Below are positions 1 to 9,761 of a stretch of 49,332 bases of DNA, piece after piece. The position numbers were made by a program, and so were the translations under genes. The notes below the pieces were generated by a model. The model was not told the origin of the DNA. It saw only the letters and a list, made by a program, of their open reading frames with translations, and made no database searches. The stretch's first letter is position 1, and each line of letters opens with the position of its first letter. This DNA is from Desulfobacterales bacterium CG2_30_60_27 (lineage in GTDB: Bacteria > Desulfobacterota > Desulfobulbia > Desulfobulbales > CG2-30-60-27): the NCBI GenBank assembly GCA_001873115.1, contig MNYK01000025.1:1-49332 (forward strand), read 5' to 3'.

Positions 1-98
1 CGGACGCCTCGGAGGCGGGCAGGACGCCCGCCCCCGCATGAGCGAAAAGTATTTGCAGGCCGGGAACGCTTGACTGCCGACACAAGCTGGATAGTTAC
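1..98. repeat. Right-hand part of a 195-bp MITE-like interspersed repeat (copy 1, cut by window edge)
   Basis: Sequence cggacgcctcggaggcgggcaggacgcccgcc...gctggatagttac matches copies at 14260-14454 and 38282-38476; ends in terminal inverted repeat GCTGGATAGTTAC at 86-98. Confidence 0.85.
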
Positions 99-254
99 AG
101 ATTTTGGTCAGCTCTTCCGCCTCCGCCTTCTCACTTAAAAAATGCCTTACCCCCTCTTCACCATTTCTTCATCTTGGTCTGTTATTAACCCCAAGAATCG
201 AATAAAATTTTTTACGGACTGTTGGCTATCCTTAATTGCCCATGAGGTTCTGTC

Positions 255-1406
255 TTGCGGAAAGACTTTCTGCCGTTTTCCAAGCCCTCGATCAGTGAAG
301 CGGAGATCGGCGCCGTGGCCGAGGTGCTGCGCTCCGGCTGGATCACCACCGGCCCGAAGTGCGCCGAGTTCGAGGAGGCCTTTGCCCGCTACTGCGGGGC
401 CCCAGGCGCGGTGGCCCTGACCTCGGCCACCGGCGGCATGCACCTTCTGTTCACCGCCCTGGGCATCGGCCCGGGCGACGAGGTGGTGACCCCGGCCATG
501 ACCTGGGTCTCTACCGTTAATCTGATCACCCTGGCCGGGGCCACCCCGGTGTTTTGTGACATCGACCGCGACACCCTGATGACCACGGCGGCGCTCATCG
601 CGCCCTGCCTTTCAGAACGTACCCGGCTCATCCTGCCGGTGCATTTCGCCGGGGCCGCGGCCGACATGGCGCCGATCCGGGCTCTGGCCGCCAGCCGCGG
701 CATCACCCTGGCCGAGGACGCGGCCCATGCGGCCGGCACCGAGTATGGGGGTGACCGGATCGGCAAAAAAGGCACCAGCATCTTCTCCTTTCACCCGATC
801 AAAAACATGACCACCGGCGAGGGCGGCATGTTCTGCTCCGATGATGCTGCCCTGCTCGACAAGGTCCGCTGCCTGAAGTTCCACGGCCTTGGGGTGGACG
901 CTTACGACCGCACCATGCAAGGCCGCTCGCCGCAGGCCGAGGTCATCATGCCGGGCTTCAAGTACAACCTCACCGACTTTGCCGCCGTACTTGGCCTGGG
1001 CCAACTGGCGCGCCTTAACGAGTTCATCGAGCAGCGCACCCGCCTGGCGGCGCATTATGCGGCACGGCTGGCCGAGGTGGCGGAGATCCTGCCCCTCACT
1101 GAACCGGCCTGGCCCATGCGCCACGCCTGGCACCTCTATATCGTTCGCCTGGATACGGCCAAGGCCGGCATGAGCCGCGACGAGTTCATGGCAGAGCTGA
1201 AGAAACGTAACATCGGCACCGGCCTGCACTTTCGCGCCGTGCACCAGCAGAAGTATTACCGCGACACCTTGGGCCTGCCCGCCGAGGCCCTGCCGGCCAC
1301 CACCTGGAACTCGGAGCGCATCTGCTCGCTGCCGCTCTTCCCGGCCATGAAGCTTGGCGATGTCGATGATGTGGTGGCCACCATCAAGGAGGTGCTTGGC
1401 CGATGA
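255..1406 (+). CDS. arnB: DegT/DnrJ/EryC1-family aminotransferase, UDP-Ara4N synthesis (ArnB-like), TTG start
   Basis: 383 aa; [50 protein letters not shown]-Lys region; first gene of arn cluster. Confidence 0.93.
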   Translation: MRKDFLPFSKPSISEAEIGAVAEVLRSGWITTGPKCAEFEEAFARYCGAPGAVALTSATGGMHLLFTALGIGPGDEVVTPAMTWVSTVNLITLAGATPVFCDIDRDTLMTTAALIAPCLSERTRLILPVHFAGAAADMAPIRALAASRGITLAEDAAHAAGTEYGGDRIGKKGTSIFSFHPIKNMTTGEGGMFCSDDAALLDKVRCLKFHGLGVDAYDRTMQGRSPQAEVIMPGFKYNLTDFAAVLGLGQLARLNEFIEQRTRLAAHYAARLAEVAEILPLTEPAWPMRHAWHLYIVRLDTAKAGMSRDEFMAELKKRNIGTGLHFRAVHQQKYYRDTLGLPAEALPATTWNSERICSLPLFPAMKLGDVDDVVATIKEVLGR

Positions 1407-2407
1407 TCGCCCCTGCCCTGTCCATCGTCATTCCCGTGTTCAACGAGGCCGCCTGCCTGCCGGAGCTGATCCGCCGCTGCCTGGCCGCCGGCCGGCGGAC
1501 GGCGCGGCCCTTCGAGCTCATCCTGGTGGATGACGGCAGCTCGGACGGCACCACCCGGATGATCACCGCGGCCGCCGACCAGCACGCCCCGGAGCTGGTT
1601 GCGGTGATCCTCAACCGCAACTACGGCCAGCATGCCGCGGTCTTTGCCGGCCTGGCCCAGAGCCGCGGCGCCATGGTCGTTACCCTGGACGCCGACCTGC
1701 AGAACCCGCCCGAGGAGATCCCCGCCCTGGTGGCGGAGATGGATAAAGGCTTCGACGTGGTGGGCACGGTGCGCGGCAACCGCCAGGACAGCATGTTCCG
1801 CCGTTTCTCCTCGTCACTGATCAACAAGATGGTGCGCCAATCGACCGGGGTCATGATGCACGACTACGGCTGCATGCTGCGCGCCTACCGCCGGCCGATC
1901 GTTAACGCCATGCTGCTCTGCCGGGAGAACTCCACCTTCATCCCCATCCTGGCCAACAGCTTTGCCCGGACCACCACCGAGATTACCGTGGCCCACGCCC
2001 CGCGCCTCAAGGGCGAGTCCAAGTACGATCTCATCAAGCTCCTGAGCCTGCAGTTCGACCTGCTGACCAGCATGTCCACCTTTCCGCTGCGGCTGCTCTC
2101 CCTGGTCGGCACCCTGATCGCTTGCTGCGGCATGGGCTTTGGCGTTTTCTTGCTGATCATGCGCCTGGTCTATGGCGCGGTCTGGGCCGCCCAAGGGGTG
2201 TTCTCGCTCTTTGCCGTGCTCTTTGTCTTTGTCGGCGCCCAGTTTATCGGCCTGGGCCTGCTCGGCGAGTATATCGGCCGCATCTTTCGCGACGTGCGCG
2301 GCCGGCCCCGTTACTTTATCCAGGAGATCCGCGGCGGCCAACGCGCCCCTGACCCCATGCAACCGGGTTCCGCCCCGGCAACCTTCCAAAACGAGAGGAC
2401 ATCATGA
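1403..2407 (+). CDS. arnC: Undecaprenyl-phosphate 4-deoxy-4-formamido-L-arabinose transferase (GT2 with C-terminal TM helices)
   Basis: [43 protein letters not shown] overlaps with neighbours; arn context. Confidence 0.93.
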   Translation: MIAPALSIVIPVFNEAACLPELIRRCLAAGRRTARPFELILVDDGSSDGTTRMITAAADQHAPELVAVILNRNYGQHAAVFAGLAQSRGAMVVTLDADLQNPPEEIPALVAEMDKGFDVVGTVRGNRQDSMFRRFSSSLINKMVRQSTGVMMHDYGCMLRAYRRPIVNAMLLCRENSTFIPILANSFARTTTEITVAHAPRLKGESKYDLIKLLSLQFDLLTSMSTFPLRLLSLVGTLIACCGMGFGVFLLIMRLVYGAVWAAQGVFSLFAVLFVFVGAQFIGLGLLGEYIGRIFRDVRGRPRYFIQEIRGGQRAPDPMQPGSAPATFQNERTS

Positions 2408-4389
2408 AAGCTATCGTACTTGCCTATCACAATATCGGCTGCGCCGGCATCCGGGCGTTGCTCGCCCAAGGCTTCGACATCCAGGCCGTCTTCACCCACC
2501 AGGACGACCCCGAGGAAAACATCTGGTTCGAGTCGGTGGCGGAACTGGCCGCGGCCCATGGCCTGCCGGTCTTCGCGCCCGAGGACATCAACCACCCCCT
2601 GTGGCTGGCCGAGATCAAGAAAATGCAGCCGGACATCATCTTCTCCTTCTATTACCGTAACCTGGTCGGGCCCGAGGTCTTAAGCATCCCGCCGGCCGGC
2701 GGCCTTAACCTGCACGGCTCGCTGTTGCCCCGCTACCGGGGCCGCTGCCCGGTGAACTGGGCCTTGGTGCATGGCGAGGCCGAGACCGGCGTCACCCTGC
2801 ATTACATGACCGCCCGGCCGGACGACGGCGACATCGTCGGCCAGCAGCGGGTGGCCATCGAGGAATCCGACACGGCGCTTACCCTGCACCACAAGCTGAC
2901 CGCCGCGGCCAGCCTGCTGCTTAACGAACTGCTGCCCGCCGTGGCCGCGGGCACGGCGCCACGCCTGGCCCAGGACCAGAGCCTGGCCAGCTACTTCGGC
3001 GGCCGGCGACCGGCCGATGGCGAGATCGACTGGGACCAGCCGGCCACGACGGTGCGCAATCTGGTGCGGGCGGTAACCCGCCCCTATCCAGGCGCCTTCA
3101 CCTACCTGGGCAATCGCAAGGCCTTTTTCTGGTCGGTGAGCCTGGTGGCGGAGAACGAGGGCAAGGCCCCGGGCCACGTGCTGTCCACCACGCCCCTGGT
3201 GATCGCCTGCGCCAGCGGCGCGGTGCGGGTGGAGGCCGGTCAGCTCGAAGCCGGGGTATTCGTCAACGGCGCGCAACTGGCCACGGAACTGAACCTGGTG
3301 GCCGGCATGCGCTTCGGCCTGCGGGCCTCGGCCGAGGTCGAGGAACGCCGCAAGAAGCATGTGCTCATCCTCGGGGTGGACGGTTTTATCGGCAACCACC
3401 TGAGCGAACGGCTGCTGGACAGCGGCCGCTACGAGGTGCACGGCATGGACCTCGGCGCCACCTCCATCGGCCGCCACCTGGGCCGGCCCGGCTTTCACTT
3501 CCGCGAGGGCGACATCTCCATCCAGCGCGAATGGATCGAGTACCATGTCCGCAAGTGCGACATCATCCTGCCCCTGGTGGCCATCGCCACCCCGGCCGAG
3601 TATGTGCGCCGGCCCTTGAAGGTCTTTGAACTGGACTTCGAGGAGAACCTGCGTATCGTCCGCTACTGCGCCAAGTACAAAAAACGCATCATCTTCCCCT
3701 CCACCTCCGAGGTCTACGGTATGTGCGCCGATCCGGAGTTTGACGAGGAAAACTCTACCTGCGTGCTGGGGCCGATCCGCAAGCAGCGCTGGATCTACTC
3801 ATGCAGCAAACAGCTCATGGACCGGGTGATCTGGGCCTACGGCGCCACCGAAGGGTTACCCTTCACCCTGATCCGGCCCTTCAACTGGGTGGGACCACGA
3901 CTGGACAGTCTGGCCTCGGCCCGGGTGGGCAGCTCGCGGGTGATCACCCAGCTCATTTTGAACCTGGTGGAGGGCACCCCCATCCGCCTGGTGGACGGCG
4001 GCAGCCAGAAGCGCTGCTTCACCGACGTGAAGGACGGCGTCGAATGCCTCTACCGCATCATCGAGAACAAGGACAACGCCTGCAACGGCAAGATCTTCAA
4101 TATCGGCAACCCGGACAACGAGGCCTCGATCGCCGAGCTCGCCGATATCCTGGTCGAGAAGTTCAACAAGCACCCGCTGCGCGACAAGTTCCCGCCCTTT
4201 GCCGGCATCCGCCCGGTGGAGGCGCGGGCCTTTTATGGCTCCGGCTACCAGGATGTCCTGCACCGGCGGCCGTCCATCCGCCAGGCCCGCACTATTCTGG
4301 GTTGGCAACCCACGGTGGGTATCGATCAGATGGTGGAGGAGACCCTGGATTACTTCCTGCGCCATGAGGTTGGCCAGGCCGAGCTGTGA
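2404..4389 (+). CDS. arnA: Bifunctional UDP-Ara4N formyltransferase / UDP-glucuronate decarboxylase
   Basis: 661 aa; N-terminal formyltransferase ([23 protein letters not shown]), C-terminal SDR ([35 protein letters not shown]). Confidence 0.95.
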   Translation: MKAIVLAYHNIGCAGIRALLAQGFDIQAVFTHQDDPEENIWFESVAELAAAHGLPVFAPEDINHPLWLAEIKKMQPDIIFSFYYRNLVGPEVLSIPPAGGLNLHGSLLPRYRGRCPVNWALVHGEAETGVTLHYMTARPDDGDIVGQQRVAIEESDTALTLHHKLTAAASLLLNELLPAVAAGTAPRLAQDQSLASYFGGRRPADGEIDWDQPATTVRNLVRAVTRPYPGAFTYLGNRKAFFWSVSLVAENEGKAPGHVLSTTPLVIACASGAVRVEAGQLEAGVFVNGAQLATELNLVAGMRFGLRASAEVEERRKKHVLILGVDGFIGNHLSERLLDSGRYEVHGMDLGATSIGRHLGRPGFHFREGDISIQREWIEYHVRKCDIILPLVAIATPAEYVRRPLKVFELDFEENLRIVRYCAKYKKRIIFPSTSEVYGMCADPEFDEENSTCVLGPIRKQRWIYSCSKQLMDRVIWAYGATEGLPFTLIRPFNWVGPRLDSLASARVGSSRVITQLILNLVEGTPIRLVDGGSQKRCFTDVKDGVECLYRIIENKDNACNGKIFNIGNPDNEASIAELADILVEKFNKHPLRDKFPPFAGIRPVEARAFYGSGYQDVLHRRPSIRQARTILGWQPTVGIDQMVEETLDYFLRHEVGQAEL

Positions 4390-5297
4390 GCATGGCGCCG
4401 CTCGTCGCCGGCCTGCGCATCGACGTGGACACCCTGCGCGGCACCCGCCTGGGGGTGCCTGCCCTGGTGCGCCTCCTCGACCAGGCCGGTATCCAGGCCA
4501 GCTTCTTTTTCTCGGTGGGGCCGGACAACATGGGCCGCCACCTTTGGCGGCTGCTGCGGCCGAGCTTTCTCATGAAGATGCTGCGCACCCGGGCGGCCAG
4601 CCTCTACGGCTGGGATATCCTTTGGAAAGGCACCCTGTGGCCGGGGCCTGGCATTGGCCAACACGCCGCCGAGCAGATCCGGCAGGCGGCGGCCGCCGGC
4701 CATGAAATCGGCCTGCATGCCTGGGACCACCATGGCTGGCAGACACGAATCGCCGGCCTGGACCAGGCCGCCGTGACGCGGGAACTGCGGCGCGGCTGGG
4801 AACGGCTGGCCGGGATCATCGGCCGCCTGCCGGACTCTGCCGCGGCCCCGGCCTGGCGCATCACCGACGCGGCCCTGGCCGCCCGCGAGGCCTTCCCCTG
4901 CCGCTACAACTCCGACTGCCGGGGCCGCTCCGCCTTTTACCCGGTGGTGAACGGCCGCCCCTTAAGCCAGTTGCAGATCCCCACCACCCTGCCCACCTAT
5001 GACGAACTGATCGGCGCCAGTGTTACGCCCGAGACCTACAACGACTATCTGCTCGGCCTCTTCCAACCGGGGCGACTGAACGTGCTGACCATCCACGCCG
5101 AGGTTGAGGGGTTGAGCTGCCAGGCGCTGTTCCGCGATTTTCTGGCCAAGGCCAAGGGGCGCGGCATCGGCTTTGCGCCGCTAGGCGATCTGGCGGCGGC
5201 TGTCAAGAATGCCCCGGTGGCCGGCATAGGCCGCGGCGCCGTGGCCGGCCGGGAGGGCTGGCTCGCCTGCCAGCAGGAGAATACCGACTTGCCATGA
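4386..5297 (+). CDS. arnD: 4-deoxy-4-formamido-L-arabinose-phosphoundecaprenol deformylase (polysaccharide deacetylase fold)
   Basis: [55 protein letters not shown]; arn context. Confidence 0.93.
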   Translation: MSMAPLVAGLRIDVDTLRGTRLGVPALVRLLDQAGIQASFFFSVGPDNMGRHLWRLLRPSFLMKMLRTRAASLYGWDILWKGTLWPGPGIGQHAAEQIRQAAAAGHEIGLHAWDHHGWQTRIAGLDQAAVTRELRRGWERLAGIIGRLPDSAAAPAWRITDAALAAREAFPCRYNSDCRGRSAFYPVVNGRPLSQLQIPTTLPTYDELIGASVTPETYNDYLLGLFQPGRLNVLTIHAEVEGLSCQALFRDFLAKAKGRGIGFAPLGDLAAAVKNAPVAGIGRGAVAGREGWLACQQENTDLP

Positions 5298-6970
5298 CCA
5301 CCCAAAGAACCCTGCCTCTGCTGACCCTGGCCCTCTTTGTCCTCATCTACCTGGTGCCACTCGGCGCCCGGCCGCTGTTCGTGCCCGACGAGGCCCGCTA
5401 CGGCGAGATCGCCCGGGAGATGATCGCCGACCACGACTGGGTGGTGCCCCATCTGAACGGCCTGCGCTATTTTGAAAAGCCGGTCCTGGGCTACTGGCTG
5501 CATGCCGGCTCGATTATGCTCTTCGGGGAGAACACCTTTGCCATCCGCCTGCCGTCGGCCGCGGCCGTTGGCCTCTCCGCCCTCATGATCTTTCTGCTGG
5601 TGCGCCGCATCTTCCGGACAAACGAACCGGAGAAAGGCTGGCAGGCCGCGATGGCCGCCCTTGCCTTTCTCGTCTGTTTCGAGGTCTTCGGGGTGGGCAC
5701 CTTCAGCGTGCTCGACAGCATGCTCGCCCTCTTCCTCACCGCCACCATGACCGCCTTTTTCCTGGCCACCGCGGCCCGGCCCGGTTCACGCCGGGAAAGG
5801 CTTATGCTCCTGCTGGCCGGCCTCTCCTGCGGCCTGGCCTTTCTCACCAAGGGCTTTCTCGCCCTGGCCGTACCAGTGCTGGCCATCGTCCCCTACCTGA
5901 TCTGGCAGCGGCGCCTTGCCGACCTGCCACGCCTGGCCTGGCTGCCTCTGGCCACGGCCATAGCGGTGGCCCTGCCGTGGAGCATCCTCATCCATCTTCG
6001 CGAGCCGGATTTCTGGCATTTCTTCTTCTGGAATGAACATGTGCGCCGCTTTCTCTCGCCCAGCGCCCAACACCAGGAATCCTTCTGGTTCTACTTCCTG
6101 GCCGCACCGGCCATGTTCCTGCCGTGGACCTTCCTGATCCCGGCCGCGGCCAGTGGGGTAAAAAACAACCTGAAGAATCATGCCGCAAGCGCCGATCTCC
6201 TCCGTTACTGCCTGTGCTGGGCCATCTTCCCCTTTCTCTTCTTTTCCGCCTCCAGCGGTAAACTGCTGACCTATATCCTGCCCTGCTTCCCGCCCTTTGC
6301 CATCCTTATGGCCCTGGGGCTGGCCCATACCCTGAACCAGGGCCGCGCCCGCGCCTTCCGCCATGGCGCAGGCCTGATGGGCCTTGTCTCTGGCCTGCTG
6401 CTAGCCACCCTCATCTTTCTGCAATTTTTCGGCTACCACCACCTGCTGCCTTACAGCCGCACCTGGAAATGGCTGATGCTGGCCAACGGCCTGGCGGTGA
6501 TGCTGCTCTGCTGCCTGCTGGCGCTCCGCAGTCGGGAACCCGCCTGGAAAATGGTGGGCCTGGCCCTGGCCCCGGCTCTGCTCTTCCTAAGCCTGCCAGC
6601 CATCATGCCGGACCCGCTGCTGGTAGCCAAGGCCCCGGCCGCTCTGCTGCAGCGCCATAACCAGGACCTCGGGCCGGATACCCTCCTCATCGTCGACGAG
6701 GAGATCATGCCGGCCGTGAACTGGACCTTTGCGCAGAATAACGCCTATCTCCTGGAAAACCCCGGCGAGGTGGGCTATGGCCTGGGGTATGCCGACGCCA
6801 AGGGTAGGTTGTTGGACCTGGCCGGCGCCCGCCACCTGATCGAGCAGAACCCGGGCCGCGTCGTCCTCGTGGCCCGGGGCCGCAACTACCGGCGCTGGGC
6901 CCCAAGCCTGCCGGCCCCGGTGCTGGCGGATAACAACGGCCCAGCGGGCTACGTGTTTGTAAAATATTAG
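5294..6970 (+). CDS. arnT: 4-amino-4-deoxy-L-arabinose lipid A transferase (GT83/PMT-like)
   Basis: RPLFVPDEARYGEIAREM, many TM segments; arn context. Confidence 0.92.
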   Translation: MTTQRTLPLLTLALFVLIYLVPLGARPLFVPDEARYGEIAREMIADHDWVVPHLNGLRYFEKPVLGYWLHAGSIMLFGENTFAIRLPSAAAVGLSALMIFLLVRRIFRTNEPEKGWQAAMAALAFLVCFEVFGVGTFSVLDSMLALFLTATMTAFFLATAARPGSRRERLMLLLAGLSCGLAFLTKGFLALAVPVLAIVPYLIWQRRLADLPRLAWLPLATAIAVALPWSILIHLREPDFWHFFFWNEHVRRFLSPSAQHQESFWFYFLAAPAMFLPWTFLIPAAASGVKNNLKNHAASADLLRYCLCWAIFPFLFFSASSGKLLTYILPCFPPFAILMALGLAHTLNQGRARAFRHGAGLMGLVSGLLLATLIFLQFFGYHHLLPYSRTWKWLMLANGLAVMLLCCLLALRSREPAWKMVGLALAPALLFLSLPAIMPDPLLVAKAPAALLQRHNQDLGPDTLLIVDEEIMPAVNWTFAQNNAYLLENPGEVGYGLGYADAKGRLLDLAGARHLIEQNPGRVVLVARGRNYRRWAPSLPAPVLADNNGPAGYVFVKY

Positions 6971-7027
6971 GATTTCTGGTTAACTATGCAGGCGGATAGC
7001 CTGTAGTGTTGGAGACGCTTCGGATAG

Positions 7028-7054
7028 GTCCTATGAGTCCTATAAGTCTTATGA
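7028..7054. repeat. Three tandem 9-bp repeats (gtcctatga/gtcctataa/gtcttatga)
   Basis: Direct reading in the arnT-arnE intergenic gap. Confidence 0.8.
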
Positions 7055-7073
7055 GCTGCGGAGTACAAAAAAC

Positions 7074-7445
7074 ATGACTCGCTACCTCCCCCTGATCCTC
7101 GCCGGCGTGCTGCTCAATGCCCTGGCCCAGATCACCCTGAAGATGGGCATGCGCGGCATCGGCCACTTCAACTTCCGCCTGGAAAATTTAGGCTCCGTTG
7201 GACTGGCCGTGGCCACCAGTCCATTTATCCTGGCCGGCCTGGTCTGCTATGTGGTCAGCGTGGTGATCTGGCTCTTGGTGCTCTCCCGGGTGGAGGTGAG
7301 CTACGCCTACCCGCTGCTCTCGGTGGGCTACATCGTCACCGCCCTGGCTGGCTACCTCTGGCTGCACGAGGCCATGGGCCCCATGCGCTGGACCGGCATC
7401 GTGGTCATCTGCCTGGGGGTCTGGCTGATTACCAGGACCGGGTGA
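7074..7445 (+). CDS. SMR/EamA-type small membrane protein, ArnE/ArnF-like flippase subunit
   Basis: 123 aa, 4 TM; LLNALAQITLKMGMRGIG; in arn operon; overlaps next ORF by 4 nt. Confidence 0.8.
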   Translation: MTRYLPLILAGVLLNALAQITLKMGMRGIGHFNFRLENLGSVGLAVATSPFILAGLVCYVVSVVIWLLVLSRVEVSYAYPLLSVGYIVTALAGYLWLHEAMGPMRWTGIVVICLGVWLITRTG

Positions 7446-8128
7446 AGGCCATGCATATCCTGGTGGTGGATGACGAATCGGCCCTGCGCGACCAACTCCG
7501 ACAGACCCTTGGCCGGCAACAGTACCGGGTCGATACCGCGGCCAACGGCGAAGAGGCGCTGGACAAGCTCTGCAACGACACCTATGACCTGGTCCTGCTG
7601 GACATCATGATGCCCGGGCTGGACGGCATGGCGGTGCTCCGGGAAATGCGGCGGGTCGGGCTCCACACCCCGGTCCTCATGCTCACCGCCCGGGGCGATA
7701 CCGACGACCGGGTGCAAGGCCTGGACCAGGGCGCCGACGACTACCTGGCCAAGCCCTTTTCCATGGCGGAACTCCTGGCCCGCATCCGTTCCCTGCTCCG
7801 CCGCCAGGGGGGCCGCGACCCGGTCATGACCGTTGGCCACCTGACCCTGGACACGGTGAGCCGCACGGTGACCAGCCAGGGCCACCCGGTGCCCCTGACC
7901 AGCAAGGAATTCGCCATCCTCGAATTTCTCTTCTATAACCAGGGCCGGGCCGTGTCCCGCTTCAACCTGGCCGAGCACGTCTGGGGCGATGATTTTGACC
8001 CCTTCACCATGTCCAACTTCATCGACGTCCACATGAAAAACCTGCGCAAAAAGACCGCCGATGCGGCCGGTGCCTCCATTGTCCGCACCATTCGCGGCGT
8101 AGGCTATATCATCGACGGCAACCTATGA
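7442..8128 (+). CDS. OmpR/PhoB-family response regulator (PmrA/BasR-like by context)
   Basis: ILVVDDESALRDQL, LLDIMMPGLDGM, LTARGDTDDRVQGLDQGADDYLAKPF, C-terminal wHTH TIRGVGYII. Confidence 0.93.
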   Translation: MKAMHILVVDDESALRDQLRQTLGRQQYRVDTAANGEEALDKLCNDTYDLVLLDIMMPGLDGMAVLREMRRVGLHTPVLMLTARGDTDDRVQGLDQGADDYLAKPFSMAELLARIRSLLRRQGGRDPVMTVGHLTLDTVSRTVTSQGHPVPLTSKEFAILEFLFYNQGRAVSRFNLAEHVWGDDFDPFTMSNFIDVHMKNLRKKTADAAGASIVRTIRGVGYIIDGNL

Positions 8129-9516
8129 AAATTCGCCAGAAAATCACCCTGTGGATCGCCGCCACGGTGCTGACCGCCGCCCTCTCCTTCTCCACCTTTG
8201 TTTTCCTGGAACTCGTAAAGGAACCGTACAAACTTATCGACGCGGAGCTGGAACACATGGCCGCGGCTCTCACCGCGACGGGCCAGGGCCTGCTGCAAAA
8301 CGGGCCGACCCTGGCCCCCGGCGCCCTGCCCTATCCGCCGGACCGGTACTGGATCAAGATCACCGGCCTGGACGGCCGGCTGCTCTTTGCCTCGGCCATG
8401 ACCAGTCAGGTGGATCTTGCCCCCGGCGACGCCCAGCAAACCGCCTACAACATCGAAAAGACCATCCCCCGGCATCTCATCCAGTTGGGCCAGGACGAGG
8501 ACGACGTGGTGGCTTTCCGGGTGCGGAACACGCCGGGGAGGCTTGGCGACCTGCCCTGCACGGTGCGGATCGCCAAGCCCATCGAGGATCTGGAAGAGGA
8601 ACTGGACGAACTGCTGCGCGAGGTCGGGGCCGGACTCGCCACCTGCACCCTGCTGGTCATCCTGGCCAGTTATCTGCTGGCCGGCGGCATCCTGCGACCG
8701 GTGGCCACCATCAGCCAGTTGGCCCGGCACATCAACGAAGAGACGCTGGACCAACGGATCCCGGCCGGGGAGAGCCCGGATGAACTGAATGAACTGATCC
8801 ACACCTTGAACCGGATGTTTGACCGGCTGCACCATTCCTTTAACCGTCAGAAAGGTTTCCTGGCCGACGCCTCCCATGAACTGAAAAGCCCCATCGCCCT
8901 GCTGATGCTGCGCCAGGAGGAGATGCTGCGGATGCCGGAATTGCCCGAGGCCCTGCGCGACGACTTGGAGCGGCAGCTTAACAGCCTGCGCCGCATGGGA
9001 CAACTGGTCAAGAACCTGCTGGATCTCTCCCAGCTCGAACAGCGGGGCATTGCGGCGCTGCAGCCCGTGGACCTGGGCGCCCTGGTGGCGGAGGTGGTGG
9101 CCGAATACCGGGAAATGCTGGCCGCGCTGGACATCAGCGTGCACAGCGAGCTGCCGGAAGGGCTCGTGGTGCCAGGCGACCCGGAAAAGCTGCGCCGCCT
9201 GATGATCAATCTGGTTGACAACGGCATCCGCTACAATGCCCCGGCCCATGGCCGCCTGACCCTCAAGGGCTGGAGCGCGGATTATCTGGCCCATCTGCAG
9301 CTTGCCAACACCGGGCCGGGGATTCCGGCCGCCGACCTCGGCCGGGTTTTTGAACAGTTCTACCGGGTGGAAAAATCCCGTTCCCTGGACCATGGCGGCT
9401 CGGGCCTCGGGCTGACCATTGCCAGAAAAATCGTTGAGTTGCACGGCGGCCAAATTGTGCTGACCAGCGTGCCGAGCGGTTGGACCACGGTAACCGTGAG
9501 CCTGCCCCAGGCCTGA
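8125..9516 (+). CDS. Sensor histidine kinase (PmrB/BasS-like by context)
   Basis: HAMP-like region, FLADASHELKSPIALL H-box, NLVDNGIRYN N-box, GGSGLGLTIARKIVELHGG G-box. Confidence 0.93.
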   Translation: MKIRQKITLWIAATVLTAALSFSTFVFLELVKEPYKLIDAELEHMAAALTATGQGLLQNGPTLAPGALPYPPDRYWIKITGLDGRLLFASAMTSQVDLAPGDAQQTAYNIEKTIPRHLIQLGQDEDDVVAFRVRNTPGRLGDLPCTVRIAKPIEDLEEELDELLREVGAGLATCTLLVILASYLLAGGILRPVATISQLARHINEETLDQRIPAGESPDELNELIHTLNRMFDRLHHSFNRQKGFLADASHELKSPIALLMLRQEEMLRMPELPEALRDDLERQLNSLRRMGQLVKNLLDLSQLEQRGIAALQPVDLGALVAEVVAEYREMLAALDISVHSELPEGLVVPGDPEKLRRLMINLVDNGIRYNAPAHGRLTLKGWSADYLAHLQLANTGPGIPAADLGRVFEQFYRVEKSRSLDHGGSGLGLTIARKIVELHGGQIVLTSVPSGWTTVTVSLPQA

Positions 9517-9575
9517 GGGTTATGGAAAAAAATTTATACCAATAAAAAAATTGAACGCTTTTTCATGGATGCGAC

Positions 9576-9602
9576 CCCGCCTGGCTAAGGGCGGGTATTT
9601 TT
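9576..9602 (+). terminator. Rho-independent-like terminator after the TCS
   Basis: CCCGCC tggctaag GGCGGG followed by tattttt. Confidence 0.6.
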
Positions 9603-9761
9603 GGGCAAGATTTAGACTTTAGTCACAATCTCAAATAGTTACCCTCAAAAAAAATCATTAATTTCACCTTCCCGGCAAAAAAATAATTTTGCCGTTGCCC
9701 CCGGCCTTTCGCCTGTTATTTCTTTAAAGAAAATCAATAGCAATTTAAGTGGTTAGTTGAA

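Noticed and set aside
134-150. Possible PmrA box (CTTAAAAAATGCCTTAC) upstream of arnB
   Set aside because: Half-sites match poorly (CTTAAA / CCTTAC) and spacing is 12 rather than about 11 bp; too weak to call.
8104-9453. 449-aa minus-strand ORF opposite the histidine kinase
   Set aside because: High-GC antisense shadow frame; the plus strand encodes a clear HK with H, N and G boxes.
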